Assembly: GCA_026129525.1 (NCBI GenBank)
Contig: JAHCHW010000006.1
Coordinates: forward strand, 190,705 to 254,704
Length of the DNA: 64,000 nt
Direction: 5' to 3'
DNA from: Chitinophagales bacterium
GTDB lineage: Bacteria; Bacteroidota; Bacteroidia; Chitinophagales; LD1
Shown: positions 7,906 to 17,294 of the stretch, one piece after another
Layout of the letters: each line of letters starts with the position of its first letter
Position numbering within the stretch: position 1 is the stretch's first letter
Notes under the pieces: model-generated
The model's database searches: none
Told to the model about the DNA's origin: nothing
The model's input: the letters and a program-made list of their open reading frames with translations, nothing else
Position numbers and translations under genes: made by a program

Positions 7906-9890
7906 TTTGCCGGAACAATATTGAAGTTGAGATTAAAAATGGTTCCGTTTTGGTCGGTATTCACTTTGCCTCCAACTCCACGTGTGGCGATCGCATCACC
8001 ATCTGCATCACTGAATGTTTGCTCTAGAGATTTCATTGCTCCCCGCGTTCTGCCTCCACCTCTTGGAGACGTGAGGATGTCTTCAAGGTCTATTTCATCC
8101 TTTGCTAAAAAAATTTTGAAAGTTTCTTCACCAAAGGGAGGGCCTATACCAATAGTATATGATTTCAGAATCAACGAATCATTCCTGTAAAAACGGCAAT
8201 CTTCTGCACGTATTTGCTGTTGCTTGTATGGCAACACAGGATTGATAATGCCATTAGGTTGAATATCTACTATGTTGATGTAAAAAAGTTTCTCTCCGGT
8301 ATTGATAATTTTTAGAAAAACTTCATCTCCTTCTTTTAGCTCAAGTCGTCCGTTGAGTGTCCGCGAATTTATTTTTTCATAATCAATTTCACCGTTCGGT
8401 TTAAGGAAAACCAATTCGACTTTTGCTTGCAATCCATCTTCATTGTACTTCATCCCCTGCAGATAGCGGTAGCGGGTAAACCGTTTAAGGGTGCTTTTAA
8501 TTTCGGTAGTATCGTCAATTTTAAAAATTGTGTCGAATACCAGTCCTGTTGTTGCATACTTTACAGCCCATAGCTGTCCTTTAGCTATGGTATCAATAAA
8601 TACTTCACAGGCTTTTGTGAATTCGGGTTCAATCAAGTTAAAGTCTTTTAATGCAGTTTGGAGTTTTTTCTTAACGCCATACACATCTCTTACATCTACT
8701 TTTAATTTATTACCATAATTCATTTCGGTCATAAAAATCCAAGGCGCAGATCCTACACTATCTTCTTTTTCAAGTTTTACTACAGCATCGTAGTTAGTAA
8801 CGGAAACTACAGTGCCTTTGTTTTTGGCAGTTACTTTGGCTGGGTCGGCTGTTCCTGAAGGATAAAGATTTACAACAGAACCTTTTGTAATTCCTGTTAC
8901 AGCACCCGCTTTTAACACTAGTTCTTTGTTGCTGTTCCAACGTTTAACGGTGAAATAAGGTTGTTGCGTAATAAAATCTCCTCCAAACAAACTTCTGTCA
9001 ACGCCATCGCCTTCCAGCACAGGTTTCTGGCGGGGAGCTTTGTCGCGCATTATGTCTTCAATTTGGGCAAATATGCCGCGGTAGCTGATGGTGCTGTCTT
9101 TAATTTGCGAAACTGTTTTGCTGAAGGCGTACGAAAGAGAGCCTACCGGATTTCCGTTGTCGTCAAAACATTCGTAATTAAACTCTTTTGCCTGTGCTCC
9201 CGAAATAACAACATAAGTGGCAGCATCGTTCGATAGTTTAGCTCCGTTGTTATCTTTAAAAACATCCGTCTTGTCAGCCATATCCGACATTTTAAACTGG
9301 TCGCTTACCATAGGAGGAAGCGCTCCGCGCGGTTTGGCTTCGTTTACTCCGCGTGTTCCGGTACCGCTGTGGCAGGCATCTAACAACACAAGCAGGTCGC
9401 CCTCGCCTGTGAGTTTGTTTCTTAGCAAGGTTACTTTATCGCCAAAATCATCATCGCGGAAGTAACCATCGGCATACTCTTTATACTTTGATTTGTCTGT
9501 TGTATAAACAGCACCATACGGTACAATGGTTTCATCTAAGCGGTCTAACTCATCACCGTTGTTGTCTTCAATTTGTTCACCATGGCTGGAAAAATGGATT
9601 ACCACTATATCGCCTTTGTTTACCGTTGCAATAAGTTTATCGAACGCTTTAATAATTCCGTCTTTTGTTGCGGCAGCGTCTTGCAGGATAGTTATATTCT
9701 CTGTTTTAAACCCTTGATTTTGCAAGGCTGTTTTCACAAGCGGCACATCATTAGCGGAAGAAATTTTTCCCCAACCGTTTTTATCGGGCTCCGGATAATC
9801 GCCTATGGCAACAATTAGTGCATATTTTTCGGCATAGCTGAACGATAGGAGGCAGATAAGAAGTGATAGGAGTGTAAGTTTCTTGTACAT
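7902..9890 (-). CDS. Secreted metacaspase-like peptidase (C14) with DUF4384-like C-terminus
   Basis: 662 residues: signal peptide (cut near FSYA), then a caspase fold at about 22-290. The catalytic His is at H103 ('VIHFSSHGEQ') and the catalytic Cys at C173 ('LVLLDACHSGTGTR'), both intact. An acidic loop 'NGDELDRLDE' after the His matches metacaspases and orthocaspases, which cleave after Arg/Lys. The C-terminal half holds a beta domain with 'LKEGDEVFLKIINTGEKLFY' like DUF4384. It should act outside the cytoplasm. The lipoprotein follows with a 4-bp overlap, and a trypsin-like protease lies nearby in the opposite direction. The natural substrate is unknown. Confidence 0.88.
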   Translation of the reverse strand: MYKKLTLLSLLICLLSFSYAEKYALIVAIGDYPEPDKNGWGKISSANDVPLVKTALQNQGFKTENITILQDAAATKDGIIKAFDKLIATVNKGDIVVIHFSSHGEQIEDNNGDELDRLDETIVPYGAVYTTDKSKYKEYADGYFRDDDFGDKVTLLRNKLTGEGDLLVLLDACHSGTGTRGVNEAKPRGALPPMVSDQFKMSDMADKTDVFKDNNGAKLSNDAATYVVISGAQAKEFNYECFDDNGNPVGSLSYAFSKTVSQIKDSTISYRGIFAQIEDIMRDKAPRQKPVLEGDGVDRSLFGGDFITQQPYFTVKRWNSNKELVLKAGAVTGITKGSVVNLYPSGTADPAKVTAKNKGTVVSVTNYDAVVKLEKEDSVGSAPWIFMTEMNYGNKLKVDVRDVYGVKKKLQTALKDFNLIEPEFTKACEVFIDTIAKGQLWAVKYATTGLVFDTIFKIDDTTEIKSTLKRFTRYRYLQGMKYNEDGLQAKVELVFLKPNGEIDYEKINSRTLNGRLELKEGDEVFLKIINTGEKLFYINIVDIQPNGIINPVLPYKQQQIRAEDCRFYRNDSLILKSYTIGIGPPFGEETFKIFLAKDEIDLEDILTSPRGGGRTRGAMKSLEQTFSDADGDAIATRGVGGKVNTDQNGTIFNLNFNIVPAK

Positions 9891-9951
9891 GGTAACAGGT
9901 TTAAACTTAAAGAGTATGGCAAGATGAAAATTTCACATGATTTGTTCAAAA

Positions 9952-9982
9952 AAAAACGCGCACTCAAGCGGTGCGCGTTTTT
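9952..9982 (-). terminator. Rho-independent terminator of the small secreted protein gene
   Basis: Arms AAAAACGCGCAC (9952-9963) and GTGCGCGTTTTT (9971-9982) are perfect complements around a 7-base loop. The minus strand continues into a T run. It separates the small secreted protein gene from the metacaspase gene. Confidence 0.85.
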
Positions 9983-9997
9983 AGGGTTTTATTTCTA

Positions 9998-10411
9998 CTA
10001 GTAGAAGTAGTAGTCTAAGTAGCTGTTGCAAGTAGCTCCGTTAAACTTCCATTCTTTTGTTTTACCGATAGAACGTCCATACATGGTTGTGTAACCGGTT
10101 CCGGTGGCTACGTAAGCATCGCCCCATGCACTTAATGTACCTTCCCAATAACCATCAACATAAATATCAATGGTATAGCTGGTGTAGTTGTGTAAGTAAG
10201 CGTAGCAAGTGCCGGGTCCGCTTCCGCGTGTTCCTGTTTTGGGAGCATCGGTAGCAGGGCGGTCAGCCTTTACTTCCGGATTAGCACCGCTTTCTTTTAA
10301 ATCCTGCGCTTTAAGGTCAATTCTTTTTCTGTTGCCTTCCTGGGCATTAACATTAGTGGCAAATACTGTAAACAATAAAGCCATTGTTGCAAATAATACT
10401 GTTCTTTTCAT
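9998..10411 (-). CDS. Small secreted Tyr/Gly-rich protein
   Basis: 137 residues with a clear signal peptide (MKRTVLFATMALLFTVFATNVNAQ). A charged linker (about 25-65) is followed by a compact domain with many Tyr, Gly and Thr ('SYTIDIYVDGYWEGTLSAWG') and two Cys (in 'GTCYAY' and 'ATCNSY') that could form a disulfide. The pattern suggests a small beta-sandwich with a 'bound at a surface' role, but no family is recognised. It has its own -7 promoter element at 10441 and its own terminator. Confidence 0.75.
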   Translation of the reverse strand: MKRTVLFATMALLFTVFATNVNAQEGNRKRIDLKAQDLKESGANPEVKADRPATDAPKTGTRGSGPGTCYAYLHNYTSYTIDIYVDGYWEGTLSAWGDAYVATGTGYTTMYGRSIGKTKEWKFNGATCNSYLDYYFY

Positions 10412-10440
10412 GGTGTTTGTTTTTTTGGTTAAGCAATGTT

Positions 10441-10448
10441 CGAAAATA
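10441..10448 (-). promoter_or_regulatory. -7 promoter element of the small secreted protein gene
   Basis: TATTTTCG on the minus strand, 30 bp upstream of the ATG. A TTCG at 10469-10466, 17 bases further up, could serve as a weak -33 element. Confidence 0.4.
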
Positions 10449-10522
10449 ATTTTAAAAAAATAAATCGAAGATTTTTGTTCAAAATCATTCTTTTGTCATC
10501 TCAAATCAAAAAACCGGTTTTT

Positions 10523-11980
10523 ATGAAAAAGATTACAACACTATGGATGATGTTCCTTGTAATTTCCATAACCACTGCACAACAAAGTGCCGAAAATATG
10601 TTAGACAATGTTCTTTCGGCAGTAGTTTCGGTGGGGGTATATAAAATAGAAGGAACAAAACAGGAACTTGGCTTTAGGGGCAAAAGCGATGTAGCGTACG
10701 ACCGTATGCTTGATTTGTCGGATGCATACAGCAAAGGCTCGGGATATGTAATTGAGATAGGCGGCAGAAAGTATGTGTGTACTAATGCCCACGTTGTAGA
10801 AAAAGCGAAAAATGAAAGTGGTGCTATCTACATTTTCAGCATTACGCGAAATAAGTATGAAGTAAAAATTAAAGGAGGCGATTCATTTTACGATTACGCA
10901 TTGCTGGAGTTTGTAACTCCTCCCGGAAGTGAGGTTACCAGTGTAAAGTATAGCGATGCTGAACCCAGGGTTGGGCAAAAAGTATATGCTATCGGCAATC
11001 CATTAGCTGAGTATCCATATACCGTAAGCGATGGAATTATTAGTGCAAAGAACCGCGTGCGCGATGGATTAACAGGTAAGTACGGCTTTATTCAGTCAAC
11101 CGCTACTATTATTTGGGGCAACAGCGGTGGGCCTTTGGTAAACGAAGCCGGTGAAGTAGTAGGAATGAATTCGCAAATTGCTTTTGGGCCCGAGGAAAAG
11201 GGCAGTTTATGGCAACCACAAATCAATTTTGCATTGGAAGCAAAAATATGCAAGCGCTTAACTGATGATATAATGTATAACAACGGCAGAATACGCAGAG
11301 CATTTGTAGGTGTTGAAATTTCGCAGAACTACGATGTGCAAATTGATTACTACACACAAAAATCAACCGTAAAACGAAGAGAAGATTATCCGTTTGTTTC
11401 GAATGTGTTTGCCAATTCACCGGCAGAAAAAGTTCTTGAGAATAAAATCGGTTACAGCATTTACAAGGTAAATGGTGTAGATGTGCGAAACATGGAAGAA
11501 GTGTTAGGCGCTTTTGAAAGTACCAAACCTAACTCATCGTTAACTATGACCATAGGCAAGAGCGGCAGTAAAGAAACTGTTACCATTTATACCAAAGAAT
11601 TGGAGCCAACACGTATGGAAGGGTTGGCAAAAAGCATGATTGAAAGTGATCCCAGTTACACCGTAACATCCACTACCGGAAATGTGTATATTACTTACAA
11701 GCAGGCTTACACAAATTATTATGAGCAGCGTTACCAAAGCAAATGGCAGCCAAGTAACGAGTACAAAGTAATAGGTGTGGGAGCAGTTACCGATAAAGGA
11801 ACAGACGTTTGGCGTGTTGAAAATCTTTCCGACCTCGGAGTTGGTATTCGTTTTTACGGCTTGGCAGGATTTTATGATTTGGTAACTACCGATAAATTTA
11901 ACCCACAGGCAAAACCGCAAAGCACACGCATTTACCTTTCGGGCGACCAGAATGTGTATAAGCGCACGTTGTGGTACTAG
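10523..11980 (+). CDS. Secreted trypsin-like (HtrA/DegP-type) serine protease with PDZ region
   Basis: An in-frame extension to 10436 exists, but the ATG at 10523 begins a signal peptide (MKKITTLWMMFLVISITTAQ), giving 485 residues. The catalytic triad is H90 ('CTNAHVVEKA'), D124 ('FYDYALLEF') and S201 ('GNSGGPLVN'). A PDZ-like region follows at about 260-370 ('VFANSPAEKVLENKIGYSIY', 'VNGVDVRNMEE'). The last 110 residues are a domain I do not recognise. Family members degrade or refold damaged envelope proteins. It is transcribed away from the metacaspase cluster. Confidence 0.88.
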   Translation: MKKITTLWMMFLVISITTAQQSAENMLDNVLSAVVSVGVYKIEGTKQELGFRGKSDVAYDRMLDLSDAYSKGSGYVIEIGGRKYVCTNAHVVEKAKNESGAIYIFSITRNKYEVKIKGGDSFYDYALLEFVTPPGSEVTSVKYSDAEPRVGQKVYAIGNPLAEYPYTVSDGIISAKNRVRDGLTGKYGFIQSTATIIWGNSGGPLVNEAGEVVGMNSQIAFGPEEKGSLWQPQINFALEAKICKRLTDDIMYNNGRIRRAFVGVEISQNYDVQIDYYTQKSTVKRREDYPFVSNVFANSPAEKVLENKIGYSIYKVNGVDVRNMEEVLGAFESTKPNSSLTMTIGKSGSKETVTIYTKELEPTRMEGLAKSMIESDPSYTVTSTTGNVYITYKQAYTNYYEQRYQSKWQPSNEYKVIGVGAVTDKGTDVWRVENLSDLGVGIRFYGLAGFYDLVTTDKFNPQAKPQSTRIYLSGDQNVYKRTLWY

Positions 11981-12113
11981 AAAAGTAAGTTTGATACAGC
12001 ATCAGTTGCATGCAGTTTTTTACACGCACACCTTCTGCATTTTCACATTTTGCCAATATTCGTTTTACACTAAGGAAAAACTGTGTATTTTCCTTCGCTA
12101 AAAATTTATTGCA

Positions 12114-13781
12114 ATGAAGAAATTGTTACCCCTTGTTCTGTTTGTTCTTTTGTTTTCGGTTGCTTCGTTTGGTCAGGTACAGGTTACCGTTGGTCCGTAT
12201 TTGCAAAGCCCCACCCCAAGCGGCATTAAAATAATGTGGCGAACCGATTCGCTTACAAGCGCCAAAGTGATGTATGGTACTGATAAGGCCAATTTGAATC
12301 AACTGGTTGAAGATACAACGCAGCGCACCAAACACATGATTACGCTGACAGGACTTTCTCCGTACACAAAATATTACTACGCTATTTACAGCGGCAGCAC
12401 TATGCTGGAAGGAGCCGATGAACAACATTGGTTTCGCACTTTCCCTACACCCGGTACGGAGTTGCCTATTCGCGTATGGGCAATTGGCGATTTCGGGAAG
12501 GGAAATTCCAAGCAAAGCAAAACCCGCGATGCGTATTTGAATTTCGATACTGTTGAAACGAACTTATGGTTGTGGTTAGGGGATAATGCCTATAGCGATG
12601 GTACCGAGCAGGAATACCTCACTAAAGTGTTTGACTCGGTTTACGGCTACAAAAACAACATGAAGTACATGCCGTTTATTCCATGCCCCGGTAATCACGA
12701 CTATAACAGCGTTTCGCCCATTGTAAGCCCAACGCCTCCGCTTACCCATAGCGGACCTTACTATGATTTTATTGAAGGCTACCGCAATGCCGAAGCGGGT
12801 GGTGTGGCAACCGGACATGAGTTGTTCTTTTCGTTCGATTATGGCAATGCTCATTTTGTTTCATTAAATACGGAAATAGGTTCGCTTTTTAATGTGAATG
12901 ATGATTGGACAGGTGTTAATCTGTTTAATACTTTCAATGGCTCACCAATGACCCAATGGCTGCATCAGGATTTACAGGCAAATACCAAACCGTGGGTAAT
13001 TGTTTACATGCACCAGCCGCCTTACACTGATGGCTCGCACGAATCAGGGGCTTTTTACGAGGTTTATATGAAAGCCATGCGCCAGAATTTTGCGCCTATT
13101 TGGGAGCAATACGGGGTGGATGTGGTGATTTGCGGACATACACATGTGTATGAACGAAGCTATCTGGTAAAGGGCGCTTATGGCAATGCCAGTGATATTA
13201 CACTCTTCAACTTTATCAGCACCGATTCGGGGATTGATTCATTGGGCGAGGCGTATGTTAAATACACACAAGGCTCCAATGCCAATCAAGGAACCGTATA
13301 TGTAAACAACGGCAACTCAGGAAGCAGCGAAAGCAGTGCAAACTTCAATCATCCGTATATGTATTCCGAATACGGCTGCGATACCTGCTGCGGCTCGTTT
13401 GTGATGGATATTAACGGCAATCGTTTAGATGGTCGCCACTTGGATATGGATGGCAACATACGCGACCATTTTACCATGTATAAAATTAACGGTACGGGCA
13501 TAAGCAATGTTTCCGGCAACGCGCATGCACTTAAAGTTATTCCCAATCCTTTCCGCAAATCAGCTAATGTGCAGTTTGAGTTGAAGCAACAGGAAAGAAT
13601 AGTAATTACACTTACCGATGTTTCAGGTAAAGTGATGGAAGTATTTACAGGTGAGTTACACGCGGGCAATAACAGTGTTGAAATTGATGCTGATAAATTT
13701 CAATTACCTGCGGGAGTGTATGTGTTACAACTTTCCGGTTCAAATGCAACTTCATTCACAACGGTTGTAAAAATCAACTAA
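12114..13781 (+). CDS. Secreted purple-acid-phosphatase-like metallophosphoesterase, T9SS cargo
   Basis: 555 residues: signal peptide (to FGQ), an N-terminal FN3-like purple-acid-phosphatase domain (about 22-115, 'VGPYLQSPTPSGIKIMW'), then the metallophosphoesterase core. Metal ligands are visible as 'AIGDFG', 'LGDNAYSDG', 'CPGNHDY', 'YMHQPPY' and 'CGHTHVYER'. The last 80 residues form a T9SS type A sorting domain ('KVIPNPF', 'PAGVYVLQLSG', 'VVKIN'). It should be carried across the outer membrane by the type IX system and release phosphate from organic esters. Another T9SS enzyme starts 6 bp downstream. Confidence 0.9.
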   Translation: MKKLLPLVLFVLLFSVASFGQVQVTVGPYLQSPTPSGIKIMWRTDSLTSAKVMYGTDKANLNQLVEDTTQRTKHMITLTGLSPYTKYYYAIYSGSTMLEGADEQHWFRTFPTPGTELPIRVWAIGDFGKGNSKQSKTRDAYLNFDTVETNLWLWLGDNAYSDGTEQEYLTKVFDSVYGYKNNMKYMPFIPCPGNHDYNSVSPIVSPTPPLTHSGPYYDFIEGYRNAEAGGVATGHELFFSFDYGNAHFVSLNTEIGSLFNVNDDWTGVNLFNTFNGSPMTQWLHQDLQANTKPWVIVYMHQPPYTDGSHESGAFYEVYMKAMRQNFAPIWEQYGVDVVICGHTHVYERSYLVKGAYGNASDITLFNFISTDSGIDSLGEAYVKYTQGSNANQGTVYVNNGNSGSSESSANFNHPYMYSEYGCDTCCGSFVMDINGNRLDGRHLDMDGNIRDHFTMYKINGTGISNVSGNAHALKVIPNPFRKSANVQFELKQQERIVITLTDVSGKVMEVFTGELHAGNNSVEIDADKFQLPAGVYVLQLSGSNATSFTTVVKIN

Positions 13782-13787
13782 CGCTTT

Positions 13788-15395
13788 ATGCGTTTCTTCT
13801 TTTCTTTTTTTCTGCTTTTGCTCTTGTTGCACTGCAATGCTCAGGTGTTTGACATTACAACTTATGGAGCTGTAGGTAATGGCACTACCCTAAATACAAC
13901 CGCCATACAAGCTGCTATTGATGCCTGCCATGCAGCCGGAGGAGGAACGGTAGAAGTGCCATCGGGAAATTTTTTAACCGGAACACTCATTCTTAAAAGC
14001 AATGTAAACTTTCACATTTCGCAGGGAGGAACAATAACCGGCTCAACGAATATTAATCACTATCCGGTTCTCAATCCGCAGAAGCGGACTTATACCGATA
14101 ATTATCCGCAACGTTCTGTTTTCTATGCCGAAGGGCAACACAATATTGCTGTTACAGGCGAAGGAACTTTTCATGGTAATGGACAGTCGGTGGCATTTCT
14201 GTTAGATCAGGCAAACCGCCCGTATGGTTTTCGCTTTTTTTCGTGCAGCAATGTACGCTACGAGGGGCTAACCCTGCGCCATTCCGGTTTCTGGATGATG
14301 CATAACTTCGACATTGATACGTTGGTTATTAAAAATCTGAACATTGTTAATCATGGCTTTGGCAACAACGATGGCGTAAACATTGATTGTTCCAGAAAAG
14401 TGTTGGTGGATAGCATTTTTGCCGATTGTAACGATGACCCTATGGTGATTAAAACATCTTCGTTGCTTTCATCGGAAGATATAGAGATTAAAAACTGCAC
14501 TGTTGCCACATACTCCCGCGCTTTAAAAATTGGCACCGAAACCAACGGAGCGGTAAAGAATGTTCACCTGCACGATTGTGTGGTTCAGTTAAGTACGCTT
14601 GGCCCTTTGAACAACAAAGCAAGTTGCGGCATTAACTTGTCTATTGTTGATGGAGGGAGCATGGAAAATGTGCTGGTAGAAAATGTTACGATGACAGGAA
14701 TCAATACGCCATTTTTTATTCGACTTGGTAACCGCGCCCGTAAATACACCGATACAGCAGCCACACAAGGAGTAGGCTACGTTCGCAACATTGAATTGAA
14801 AAGCATTACCGCAACAGCGTCTAACAACATTACGAGTTCTGTTACCGGAATACCCAATTATTATGCAAAGAACATTGCGCTGAAAAATATTGATGTAACA
14901 TTCCCCGGAGGCTATCCCGTAAGTAATGGTCTTACAGTTCCAGAAAAGGAGAACGGAAAACCGGATGCAGATATGTTTGGCGATACGCTGCCTGCAGCAG
15001 GTTTATACATTCGCCATGTTGACTCTGTTCGTTTGGAGAATGTTTGCTTTCACCCGCAGCAATACGACCAACGACCAACTTTATATTTTGACGATGTATT
15101 GAATGCCGATACAACCGGAGTGTGCTTAGAAACAAGCATGCTAAATCATACTGCTGAAAAGTTTAAAATTTATCCGAATCCGCTTTTGCATCAAACATTA
15201 CAATTTGAAAAAGAAGAAGGAGAAACTGTAAAAGTTATAATCAACAACTTTTCGGGGAAAGTTTTTTTGGAAACTATTGTTTCGGAAACGCATACTGCAT
15301 TTGATGTTACACATCTGCCGAAAGGCATTTACCTCTTTACCGTTACCGGAAAGCGCATTACAACATCGAAAAAATTTGTAAAGTTGGGCGATTAA
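13788..15395 (+). CDS. Glycoside hydrolase family 28 (polygalacturonase-like), T9SS cargo
   Basis: 535 residues: signal peptide, 'FDITTYGAVGNGTTLNTTAI' (the usual pectate-lyase-superfamily start of GH28), then a right-handed beta-helix. Family catalytic motifs are seen in altered form: 'NNDGVNID' for NTDGxD, 'DCNDDPMVIKT' for the DD pair, and 'YSRALKIGTET' where GHG and RIK normally lie. The GHG histidine motif is not obvious, so the exact substrate may differ from galacturonan. A C-terminal T9SS domain ('KIYPNPL', 'PKGIYLFTVTG') sends it outside. It lies 6 bp after the phosphatase gene, likely the same transcript. Confidence 0.85.
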   Translation: MRFFFSFFLLLLLLHCNAQVFDITTYGAVGNGTTLNTTAIQAAIDACHAAGGGTVEVPSGNFLTGTLILKSNVNFHISQGGTITGSTNINHYPVLNPQKRTYTDNYPQRSVFYAEGQHNIAVTGEGTFHGNGQSVAFLLDQANRPYGFRFFSCSNVRYEGLTLRHSGFWMMHNFDIDTLVIKNLNIVNHGFGNNDGVNIDCSRKVLVDSIFADCNDDPMVIKTSSLLSSEDIEIKNCTVATYSRALKIGTETNGAVKNVHLHDCVVQLSTLGPLNNKASCGINLSIVDGGSMENVLVENVTMTGINTPFFIRLGNRARKYTDTAATQGVGYVRNIELKSITATASNNITSSVTGIPNYYAKNIALKNIDVTFPGGYPVSNGLTVPEKENGKPDADMFGDTLPAAGLYIRHVDSVRLENVCFHPQQYDQRPTLYFDDVLNADTTGVCLETSMLNHTAEKFKIYPNPLLHQTLQFEKEEGETVKVIINNFSGKVFLETIVSETHTAFDVTHLPKGIYLFTVTGKRITTSKKFVKLGD

Positions 15396-15421
15396 CGAAG
15401 AGATACTTTACAAGTGTTTTC

Positions 15422-16837
15422 TTATTCCCGATACTGCTCAATAGTTTGAATAAACGCAGCATCATCCAGCAGCAAATCGTCCATTTCGAAAATGAGGTTG
15501 TGCTGATCGAAATCGGCAAGCAGCCCTCTTTCTAAATTGAGCAGCGCTTCGTGGCGGTTACCTGCCCGGTTGTAAAACACCGACTTGATGTAGAAAATAT
15601 CGGCACTGCCTTCGTATTTCAACTCCGCTTCGTTAAGCACCTGAAAAGTTTTGCGGAAATCGTTTACATTAAAATAAGCGGTGGCAAGATTTATCCAATG
15701 TTGCTTGCTTTGCGGGTCGAGTTGAAAAATGCGCTCGAAAACTTCGAGGGCGGCTTCGCAGTCTTCTACACTTAAATAGGCTTCGGCTAAGGAAGAGAGG
15801 TAGTCAATGTTTTCTTTGTTGAGTTTCACCGCACGCTCGTACGAGTGAATGGCTTTGCCCCAGTTATCTTCTAAACGGTAAGTTTCGCCAATGCGGAAAA
15901 AAGCTTCATCGTACTGCGGGTCCACACCAATAGCCTTGCGAAGGTAAGCGCGCGATTTCACCAACTCGTTCAACTGCTCATAACAGGCAGCCGTCTTTAA
16001 ATACAACTCTTTGTTTGGTTTCGAAATGCGGATGGCATCGTGGTAATATTGTAAAGCCTCGGTGTACTCTTCTGTAATAAACAGCACATCACCGGTGCTT
16101 ATGTAAGCAGGGTCAAATTCTTCGTCAATAGCCATTACATAGCCGAATGCATCCAATGCTTTTTCGTACATGCCCAAGCCCGCATAAGCATGACCGAGGT
16201 TGAACCACGCTAAATGCGAATACGGACTTTCTTCAATCAGCATTTCGTGAAACTGAATACTGTCTTCAAAATTTTCGGTCAGTTCGGTGCAAAACCACAG
16301 GCGGTTGAGTGCTTCTTCGCTCATGGGGTCTTCGCGAAGTGCATTCTTTAAGCAATTAATTACCTCATTATATTTTTCCTGGTCTTCCCATATATCGGCA
16401 GTTTCCAAAAAAAGTTCGCAGCGGTCTTCTTTCTCTTTGGCAATGGTCATGGCATGTTCCACCACTTCCATGGCATCCTCGTGTCTGCCTTCCCACAAAT
16501 ACACATCGGAGCGAATCAGGAAAATATTAATGTCGTTAGGGTCTAAGCGCTCGGCTTCGTCCAAAAGCGGGAGCGCTTCATCAAATTTGCGCTGGTTGGC
16601 GAGTATTTCCGCCTTTTTAGTATAAAAGAAAGCCGAGAAAGGATATTGCGCTATGGCAGCATCGGCTGCGCGCAGGGCTTTGGAGTATTCACGGTTATCG
16701 TGGTAAAACTGTATGAGGCAGTCATAGCTGTCTTCATCTAAAAAAATGCTGTGCCTTGTTTTTTCCGCCTCCTCATACTGGCTCACCAATTCCATCAAAT
16801 CACTTTCCGAAGGCTCCATGAATTCATTTTCTTCCAT
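15422..16837 (-). CDS. Tetratricopeptide-repeat (TPR) protein
   Basis: 471 residues without a signal peptide and nearly all made of about 12 TPR units of 34 residues ('AWFNLGHAYAGLGMYEKALD', 'AFFRIGETYRLEDNWGKAI', 'HWINLATAYFNVNDFRKTF'). TPR arrays are protein-binding scaffolds. It is cytoplasmic by lack of signal. No enzymatic domain is fused. It stands alone, convergent with the polygalacturonase gene, so context gives no partner. Confidence 0.85.
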   Translation of the reverse strand: MEENEFMEPSESDLMELVSQYEEAEKTRHSIFLDEDSYDCLIQFYHDNREYSKALRAADAAIAQYPFSAFFYTKKAEILANQRKFDEALPLLDEAERLDPNDINIFLIRSDVYLWEGRHEDAMEVVEHAMTIAKEKEDRCELFLETADIWEDQEKYNEVINCLKNALREDPMSEEALNRLWFCTELTENFEDSIQFHEMLIEESPYSHLAWFNLGHAYAGLGMYEKALDAFGYVMAIDEEFDPAYISTGDVLFITEEYTEALQYYHDAIRISKPNKELYLKTAACYEQLNELVKSRAYLRKAIGVDPQYDEAFFRIGETYRLEDNWGKAIHSYERAVKLNKENIDYLSSLAEAYLSVEDCEAALEVFERIFQLDPQSKQHWINLATAYFNVNDFRKTFQVLNEAELKYEGSADIFYIKSVFYNRAGNRHEALLNLERGLLADFDQHNLIFEMDDLLLDDAAFIQTIEQYRE

Positions 16838-17254
16838 AAACTGAATTTACCGTGAAAGAATCAAACTTTACAGCCGGGCGGGTATTAGCGGGTATATTTT
16901 AAAGAACGTTGGCAAATTCCCGAACGGTATTCCGAAGGTAACTTTGCATTCTATTTTTCCTAAGCCCATTTTTCAACATCATTTAGGTTCACTGTATATA
17001 AATTGTCCTGAATAGTGTAACGGTTAAAATACTATCTTGGTTTCCCGCAGAGTAAAATCCGAAACACGAAGTTCCAAATCCGAAATAATAACCAAGCATC
17101 AAACTTCTAATCTGATTGCCCGCAAATAGAAAAGCTCCGGAACAAAAATCTAAAGTTAACTCACATTCCGATCATTTGTCGTTGTGTTCTCAACGCAAAA
17201 GTCCACACAAAATAGAAGTCAAATAAGCGCAATCACCTTCACAACCATCAGCCA
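16838..17254. other. Intergenic stretch with no recognised gene
   Basis: About 420 bp, AT-rich, between the TPR gene and the two-component operator. I see no ORF with good coding pattern, no tRNA and no clear terminator. A short direct repeat AAATCCGAAA occurs at about 17047 and 17077-17086 (the second copy embedded in CCAAATCCGAAAT). It marks the left edge of the efflux island. Confidence 0.5.
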
Positions 17255-17289
17255 TTCTAAATTTCTTCCAAATTGAATCCCTACCTTCG
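17255..17289 (+). promoter_or_regulatory. Tandem 11-bp operator and -7 element of the two-component operon
   Basis: Two adjacent 11-mers, TTCTAAATTTC (17255-17265) and TTCCAAATTGA (17266-17276), then 5 bases, then -7 element TACCTTCG (17282-17289). OmpR/PhoB regulators bind exactly such direct repeats with 11-bp period. The same arrangement stands before the PepSY/efflux operon at 19243. The ATG follows the -7 box after 5 bases, so the message may be leaderless. Confidence 0.7.
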
Positions 17290-17294
17290 TAAGA

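Noticed and set aside
10436..10522. Longer N-terminus of the trypsin-like protease
   Set aside because: The 29 extra residues are Lys/Asn/Phe-rich and hide the clean signal peptide that starts at 10523.
13788..15395. Assignment of pectate lyase rather than GH28
   Set aside because: The Asp-containing segments and beta-helix order fit GH28, though the weak GHG region keeps the substrate uncertain.
17047..17086. Repeated AAATCCGAAA text before the two-component operon, considered as CRISPR or operator
   Set aside because: Only two short copies with irregular spacing and no conserved unit, unlike the tandem 11-mers at 17255.
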